From Prevotella sp. UBA2725 (GTDB taxonomy: Bacteria > Bacteroidota > Bacteroidia > Bacteroidales > Bacteroidaceae), in the NCBI GenBank assembly GCA_002353825.1, contig DEKJ01000021.1:78241-88069 (forward strand): a stretch of 9,829 nt of DNA. Reading direction: 5' to 3'. Of the stretch, positions 5,799 through 9,829 are shown piece by piece; the first letter of the stretch is position 1; each line of letters starts with the position of its first letter. The notes under the pieces were generated by a model. It was given only the letters and a program-made list of their open reading frames with translations. It was not told the DNA's origin and ran no database searches. The translations under genes and the position numbers were made by a program.

Positions 5799-7019
5799 TT
5801 ATAAGTGTAGCACCGGTCCGTTTCCTTTTCTCGTCAACTCGGATGCGAAGAGGAGGACGATGAAATAGCAGAGGAACGGAATGACGAACGGCAGCGACAT
5901 GGCTCCCGTAGAGTCAGCGATGAGGCTCATGAGCAGGAATCCGCAGCCGCCGATAGGCGTCATCATCAGCAGTGAAGAAGCGCTTTTCGTCAGGTTACCC
6001 AGTCCGCGCAGAGCGAGAGAGAAGATGGTCGGGAACATGATAGCCTCGAAAATATAGTTGCATACGAGCGCAATCATCGAAACCTTACCAAAGTTGCAGA
6101 GCACCAATCCCATGCAGATCACGCTTCCTGCAGCACAGTAGAGCAGCATGTGCTCAGCCTTGACGGTGCGCATGATCCAGCTGCCTCCGAAACGACCCAA
6201 CATGAAGAAGGCAAGTGCGGCTGTGAGCACGATGGATGCCATGTTGTCGTCCATCCAGCCTTTGGCAGTGACGAAATTGATGAAATAACTGTTGATACTT
6301 ATCTCTGCAATTTCGTAGGCGAGAAGCGCAAAGAGGCCGAAGACAAACATCGTGTGGTGACGGAAGAGCTTGACGATACGCGTGCCTCGCTCTTCGTCTT
6401 CCGTTGTCTCCTTATGGCTGATCTCAGGAAGTTTTACACGGGAGAAGATGACCGCAATGATCAACACGACGATACCGAGGATGGCGTAAGGCACGACCAC
6501 TTTGCCACTGGTCTTAGGGCCGGAGAAGAAGAACTGACCCACAATGAATGTAGCGGAGAGTGAACCAAGACCGTTGAACGACTGTGAGAAGTTCAGACGG
6601 CTTGTGGCTGTAACAGGGTTGCCGAGCTCGGTGACGTAAGGGTTGGCAGATGTCTCCAAGAAGACCAGTCCGCAGCCAATGATGAAGAGCGCGCCAAGGT
6701 ACGCATAGAACGTGCCGGCTTCAGCTCCGGGAATGAACAGCAGCGCACCAACGCCAAAGAGCGTCAGACCGAAGATGACACCCGTGCGGTAGCCGTGGCG
6801 GTTGATGAACCATCCGGCGGGGATAGCCATGATGAAATAGCCGAGATAGGTCGTCACCTGGATGAGTGCCGACTGCGACATGGAGATGTTGAGCGCATTC
6901 TGGAAATGCTTGTTCAGTACATCGAGGATGGCGCGTGCGAATCCCCAAAGGAAGAAGAGGGTGGTGACAAGAATAAACGGCAGTACATACTGCTTGTTGG
7001 TAAGAGTCGGTCTTTCCAT
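5799..7019 (-). CDS. FucP-family MFS sugar:H+ symporter
   Basis: Inner-membrane major facilitator of 406 aa with about 12 hydrophobic segments and a charged central cytosolic loop (about 199-218, HKETTEDEERG). It carries FucP/GluP hallmarks: FFLWGFARAILDVLN at 22-36 (Asp33 aligns with the FucP transmembrane-1 Asp), the ETSANPYVTELG block at 122-133 (Glu122 corresponds to the FucP coupling Glu), and RLNFSQSFNGLG at 141-152. Members import fucose, galactose, glucose or related sugars with protons; which one cannot be told from sequence. It starts 37 nt after the MutS-like stop, with its own promoter box inside the end of that gene, and is followed by fba. A hexose substrate feeding glycolysis is plausible. 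Confidence 0.88.
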   Translation of the reverse strand: MERPTLTNKQYVLPFILVTTLFFLWGFARAILDVLNKHFQNALNISMSQSALIQVTTYLGYFIMAIPAGWFINRHGYRTGVIFGLTLFGVGALLFIPGAEAGTFYAYLGALFIIGCGLVFLETSANPYVTELGNPVTATSRLNFSQSFNGLGSLSATFIVGQFFFSGPKTSGKVVVPYAILGIVVLIIAVIFSRVKLPEISHKETTEDEERGTRIVKLFRHHTMFVFGLFALLAYEIAEISINSYFINFVTAKGWMDDNMASIVLTAALAFFMLGRFGGSWIMRTVKAEHMLLYCAAGSVICMGLVLCNFGKVSMIALVCNYIFEAIMFPTIFSLALRGLGNLTKSASSLLMMTPIGGCGFLLMSLIADSTGAMSLPFVIPFLCYFIVLLFASELTRKGNGPVLHL

Positions 7020-7056
7020 TTATTGAATCTTGATAATATGTTTTTCTATGGTTCTC

Positions 7057-8922
7057 TTATTTCTTGGCAAAATTACGCAAAATATTTGATAGAAGGTACG
7101 TTGCGTTTTGATTTTTTGCTACACCCGGCGTTATCTTATAAGGATAGGTGACATCGGTGCCGAGCGCAATCTCGAAGCACCAGTTGTGGAACTGCGGGCT
7201 CTCTTGCTCCATCTTCGCCAGTTCGAGGTCGTGGGTAGCAATGACACCGGCGACCGGCTTACGGGTGATGGCACGCAGGAACATACGGGAGCCATTGAGC
7301 TTGTCGAGCGAGTTGGTACCTTTCAGGATCTCGTCGAGGATTAATAATGTATGGTAAGGGGTGGGGTCTCTAGAACTGTCGGTTTGTTCTATAAACTTTA
7401 GTAACTGCTGCAGTCTCAACAATTCTGCATTGAAATAGCTGATGCCGTGGCTGAGGTCATCCGACGTGCGCATGCTGCTGAAGAGTTTGAAGCGCGAGAC
7501 GGTGAGTTTTTTTGCAAATACAGGCATGCCGTTCATCGCAAGGATGTAGTTCACGCCGAGAGCACGGAGGAATGTGCTCTTGCCTGCCATGTTAGCCCCC
7601 GTAACGATATAGAAATTGCCGTCGCGAATGGAGAAGTCGTTGCGTACGGCTTTCGCCCCGAGGAACGGATGCCACAGTCCCTGGGCCTCGTAATAGACAG
7701 GATCACCCTCCTGACTCTCGTCAATAATTGTGGCTGAGCCTGCCTCGGGATGGTTGTAGCGCATCTGCGCCATGGAAACGAGTGCGTCGAGGTCTGTCAC
7801 GGCATCGATCCATACGGTGAGGTTGGAGCTGGCCATCGCGCGCCAGCTGCAAAACTTGTTCGCCAGGAAGAAGCCGCGAAGACAGAAAGCATCGGCAAAG
7901 AACTTGTAGGCATCGCTGGTACGGAGGATCAGGGTCTCAACAATGTCAGTGAGCATCTCGAAAGAGCTGACGGCTTCTTTCAGCTGGTCAACATCTTCTT
8001 TTATTAAGGTAGAGTGCCCTGGTTCAATCTCGTCGATGAGTCTGATCACGCGCATGAGTGGTTGCATCTCGTTGCGGAGCTTGTTGCCGACGGTGAGCAT
8101 CCGGTTCAGATAGCTTCCCGCCAGGCCTGCCACCAGGAGGAAGTTGACAAACACCCAGAGAATGGGCAGCATGGGGTTGACGAGCTGGTAGATGGCGGCA
8201 ATGATACTTGCGATGAGACCCACCGACAGGAGGCTTGCCGCGACCTTGATGCCACGGCCGCTGAGATAATGTGGAATCGTGATCTTCTGCAGCTGGGGCA
8301 ACGACAGGAGGATGGCATCGGTGTCGATTTTGCCCTTCACTCCACAGGAGATAAACCGCATGCGCCAGTCTGAGAGGTCTGGTGCTGCGAGCGTGTTGAT
8401 GGCCTCGTGGTATCGTTCGATCTCCTGGATTGTCTTATGCCTGTCCACCCTGCTGAGGCTCTCCGCCAGGCGTCCGGCACCCAGGGTCGTCACCGTGCGG
8501 TTGATGCGCTGGTAGAGGCTCTCCTTGCCGAAGATGTCCATGTCGTAAGTGAACGGATGGTGAGAGTCGATATAGCGCTCTCCGTCGTCGAAGGCAGCGA
8601 AGTCGCCGTCCAGGGCAGCCGCTTCCTGCTGATAAGCGCGCAGCAATTGTTCCAGCTCTGTGATGCGCCGGCTGTTTTTAGTGTCTTTATTGCGAATGAT
8701 GATATAGCATACGGCCATGACGGCAGCAAGTACACCCTCTGCTGCTTTCAACAATTCTGATTCGCTGAGGGTGATGGTGGCGATGAATGCTATGAGGCTG
8801 AGGAAAGAAGCTATCTCTCCTGTTACGAATTGGCGCCCTCGGGCTTTCATACGGTTGATACGTTGTTGAAGGCCTGCGGCTTCGTGATGATAATTGTCTT
8901 TGCGTTGCTGTCTTGTTTCCAT
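7057..8922 (-). CDS. Membrane-anchored MutS-family ATPase
   Basis: A 621-aa protein from the preferred start at 8922 (METRQQRKD). The frame is open to an ATG at 8961 (634 aa), but a TAnnTTTG promoter box lies between the two, favouring 8922. The C-terminal third is a MutS-type ABC ATPase: Walker A GANMAGKST at 442-450, the SMRTSDDLSHGISYFNAEL signature region at 483-501, Walker B LLILDEILKGTN at 526-537 and the H-loop ATHD at 562-565. Ahead of it is a helical lever and core-like region. Unlike mismatch-repair MutS it lacks the N-terminal mismatch-recognition domain. Instead it has four hydrophobic segments at about 38-52, 61-76, 227-247 and 250-271. Such proteins are often annotated as MutS-related in Bacteroidota; a role in mismatch repair is unlikely and the true role is unknown. 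Confidence 0.85.
   Translation of the reverse strand: METRQQRKDNYHHEAAGLQQRINRMKARGRQFVTGEIASFLSLIAFIATITLSESELLKAAEGVLAAVMAVCYIIIRNKDTKNSRRITELEQLLRAYQQEAAALDGDFAAFDDGERYIDSHHPFTYDMDIFGKESLYQRINRTVTTLGAGRLAESLSRVDRHKTIQEIERYHEAINTLAAPDLSDWRMRFISCGVKGKIDTDAILLSLPQLQKITIPHYLSGRGIKVAASLLSVGLIASIIAAIYQLVNPMLPILWVFVNFLLVAGLAGSYLNRMLTVGNKLRNEMQPLMRVIRLIDEIEPGHSTLIKEDVDQLKEAVSSFEMLTDIVETLILRTSDAYKFFADAFCLRGFFLANKFCSWRAMASSNLTVWIDAVTDLDALVSMAQMRYNHPEAGSATIIDESQEGDPVYYEAQGLWHPFLGAKAVRNDFSIRDGNFYIVTGANMAGKSTFLRALGVNYILAMNGMPVFAKKLTVSRFKLFSSMRTSDDLSHGISYFNAELLRLQQLLKFIEQTDSSRDPTPYHTLLILDEILKGTNSLDKLNGSRMFLRAITRKPVAGVIATHDLELAKMEQESPQFHNWCFEIALGTDVTYPYKITPGVAKNQNATYLLSNILRNFAKK
7068..7075 (-). promoter_or_regulatory. 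Predicted MFS transporter -7 box (TAATTTTG)
   Basis: Minus-strand TAATTTTG lies within the last codons of the MutS-like gene and 48 nt upstream of the transporter ATG. It would allow the transporter to be expressed separately from the upstream gene. Because it overlaps coding sequence (codons for IlRNFAKK), a chance match is possible. Confidence 0.5.
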
Positions 8923-8927
8923 GTCGT

Positions 8928-8935
8928 GCAAAGAT
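8928..8935 (-). promoter_or_regulatory. Predicted MutS-like gene -7 box (TATCTTTG)
   Basis: Minus-strand TATCTTTG fits TAnnTTTG and is separated from the ATG at 8922 by only CACGAC. The predicted transcript start is within about 2 nt of the start codon, so the mRNA would be nearly leaderless, like that of the gene at 1238. It makes the ATG at 8961 unlikely to be used from this promoter. Confidence 0.6.
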
Positions 8936-9152
8936 ACCACCTTATCACAAGAAAACTCCATGGTGAAGGTAATAATTTTGATTTTTTAGGTCTGCCTCCG
9001 TTGCTCTGAAATCTCCCTTACAATAAAGAGCGGGAAGTGGAGGCACCGTATAATCTTAACCCGGGGAAGGACAGAAAAACTTGCTATTTCTCTTGGTGCG
9101 TGTCGATATTTTGACTATCTTGGCCGTGAGAAATGAGGACGCTAAAATATTA
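8936..9152. other. Gene-poor spacer with a divergent promoter-like box
   Basis: No convincing gene. A plus-strand TAATTTTG at 8973-8980 matches the -7 consensus and points away from the MutS-like gene. Just downstream is an interrupted inverted repeat: GCCTCC (8994-8999) with GGAGGC (9039-9044), and GCTCT (9003-9007) with AGAGC (9027-9031). Open frames past it are at most about 30 codons and resemble nothing I recognise. It could specify a short RNA or be a relic of a removed gene. Confidence 0.4.
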
Positions 9153-9206
9153 TCACAACATTGTAACCATATTGATATAATACGGACGTTCTATCAGCTT
9201 TTCCAT
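9153..9206 (-). pseudogene. 17-codon N-terminal stub resembling AAA/DUF4143-type ATPases
   Basis: The reading MEKLIERPYYINMVTML-stop is short. Its first dozen residues match the usual opening of the widespread Bacteroidota AAA ATPase/DUF4143 family, whose members start with patterns like M-x-x-L-I-x-R-x-x-Y and reach a P-loop (TGxRRxGKS) some 15-20 residues later. Here the frame ends before any P-loop, so nearly the whole gene is missing. A TAnnTTTG box sits 22 nt upstream in the right orientation, so the stub retains what looks like its original promoter and start. The rest was probably lost by deletion. With so few residues, chance similarity cannot be excluded. Confidence 0.4.
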
Positions 9207-9228
9207 AAATCGTAATTAAAACCTTCGG

Positions 9229-9236
9229 CAAATATA
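9229..9236 (-). promoter_or_regulatory. -7 box (TATATTTG) of the ATPase stub
   Basis: Minus-strand TATATTTG matches TAnnTTTG and lies 22 nt above the ATG at 9206. Its placement supports the stub having once been a real gene start. AT-rich context raises the chance of a random match. Confidence 0.45.
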
Positions 9237-9321
9237 GTAAATTTATAAAGTATGATTTATGAAAAAGAGGAAATGAGCCAAAGTTTTAGATGTGATTAAC
9301 AAATTAAGCCCATGCCGATAA

Positions 9322-9507
9322 CAACTTCGGGATTTTTTGTTTGCGCAGCTAAGGGCAGACGAGTACGCTTGTTTTCATTCTATAGTGGAGACAGCGAAAA
9401 GAAATGGTATTTCTAAATTCAAGGCTCTGTTCCAACTAATCTCGGACATGGCTCCCAACGGTGACTTTATCGGAAGACTCTTACCAAAGAGGGTGTATCA
9501 TAATTAA
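9322..9507 (+). pseudogene. C-terminal remnant of an IS66-like transposase
   Basis: The frame is open for 61 codons from 9322 to the TAA at 9505-9507 with no start codon and a TAA directly before it (9319-9321). The text RDFLFAQLRADEYACFHSIV, then ETAKRNGISKFKALFQLI and FIGRLLPK, fits the end of IS66-family TnpC. There an (N/D)(F/W)LFA motif is followed by a helix like YSIVETAKxNG and a closing LLP. The codons just before the stop (NKLSPCR) align in spacing with the family's N-x-I-R-P segment, so the stop may be a decay mutation. Everything upstream is gone. The last four codons overlap the hairpin at 9486-9528, so the original C-terminus may have been altered. Family assignment is by eye and moderate. 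Confidence 0.5.
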
Positions 9508-9530
9508 GTTTTATGGTGCATCCTCTTTTC
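9486..9530 (+). terminator. Strong hairpin with T-run; terminator or IS end
   Basis: The arms 9486-9503 (AAAGAGGGTGTATCATAA) and 9511-9528 (TTATGGTGCATCCTCTTT, allowing a 1-nt register shift) pair along their length in plus-strand RNA using three G-U pairs, around a loop of about 7 nt. TTTTCTTTT follows. It reads as a rho-independent terminator for plus-strand transcription. The GAGGGTGTATCATAA sequence also resembles insertion-sequence ends, so it may mark the boundary of the IS1182-type element at the right. Confidence 0.5.
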
Positions 9531-9558
9531 TTTTACAATGATAGTCGTAAAATTAGGA

Positions 9559-9829
9559 TTAGGCCGACTTTTTAGTTAAAATTCCATTTTTCGCTGTTTC
9601 TATAGTCGTCAGGACCGCAAGTAGGCAGAAACAAGCCGTATTAGCGGCTCCAAAAGGCTTTCCCTTGCCTTGTTTGTTGATTTTCGAGTACATTTTCTTT
9701 ATGTTGAAAGCAATTGCAAAGAAGGCAAAGTCCATCTTGGCCTTGTCCATACCGAAATGCCTGAAGCGTTTGTAGTTCATGTCGTACTTCATCTGTCCGA
9801 AGACGGCCTCTGGCTCTATGCATCTTTTC
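9559..9829 (-). mobile_element. IS1182-family transposase, C-terminal end (cut by window edge)
   Basis: The frame runs from the right edge to a TAA at 9559-9561, 89 codons visible. It opens with CIEPEAVFGQMKYDMNYKRF, which contains the C-terminal catalytic-Glu region typical of IS1182-family DDE transposases (EAVFGQxK). It continues with RHFGMDKAKMDFAFFAIAFN, the family's usual final helix. The start and the first catalytic Asp residues lie beyond the window. The tail after KKMYSKINKQGKG is long and loosely conserved (to LTKKSA), which is common. No frameshift is seen in the visible part, so the copy may be intact. The element's end on this side must lie to the left of 9559, possibly at the hairpin near 9489-9528. 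Confidence 0.85.

Noticed and set aside
9132..9182. Short plus-strand frame (ATG AGG ACG ...) in the right-hand spacer
   Set aside because: Only about 15 codons, no resemblance to known proteins, and it overlaps the better supported minus-strand stub.

Overview
The window looks like a chromosomal segment from the phylum Bacteroidota, order Bacteroidales, most likely a Prevotella-type genome. The evidence is a set of Bacteroidales-type proteins (DUF4831, a DUF6722-like membrane protein, a membrane-anchored MutS-like ATPase, a FucP-type sugar transporter), the hpt-adk gene order, the near absence of Shine-Dalgarno sites, and repeated matches to the Bacteroidota -7 promoter box TAnnTTTG just upstream of genes. 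The genus is an inference; no rRNA or tRNA gene is present to settle it.

Layout. (a) 1-1123, minus strand: hypoxanthine phosphoribosyltransferase (hpt) followed by the N-terminal part of adenylate kinase (adk, cut by the left edge). They are separated by about 300 bp holding an imperfect tandem repeat and a 27-bp inverted repeat. (b) 1124-1237: a compact divergent promoter region. (c) 1238-4151, plus strand: a tight four-gene unit comprising the bifunctional NAD(P)HX epimerase/dehydratase, a 74-aa two-helix membrane protein, a 34-aa single-helix micro-ORF, and an exported DUF4831 protein whose start overlaps the micro-ORF stop (ATGA). (d) 4152-4589: a convergent intergenic region with a striking nested palindrome (38-bp perfect outer arms, 21-bp perfect inner arms, extra side hairpins), then a bidirectional terminator. 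(e) 4590-8961, minus strand: class II fructose-bisphosphate aldolase (fba), a FucP-family MFS sugar transporter, and the MutS-like membrane ATPase; each has its own TAnnTTTG box. (f) 8962-9829: an AT-rich, gene-poor, insertion-scarred stretch. It contains a 17-codon N-terminal stub resembling AAA/DUF4143 ATPases, a C-terminal IS66-like transposase remnant, a strong hairpin, and the C-terminus of an IS1182-family transposase running off the right edge.

The intact genes are mostly housekeeping: purine salvage and nucleotide balance (hpt, adk), repair of damaged NAD(P)H (nnr), and sugar uptake and glycolysis (MFS transporter, fba). I see no CRISPR array, toxin-antitoxin pair, defence island or other new multi-gene system. 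The most distinctive items are the nested palindromic element, the repeat block between hpt and adk, two promoters so close to their start codons that the mRNAs should be almost leaderless, the coupled micro-ORF, and the layered remnants at the right end.
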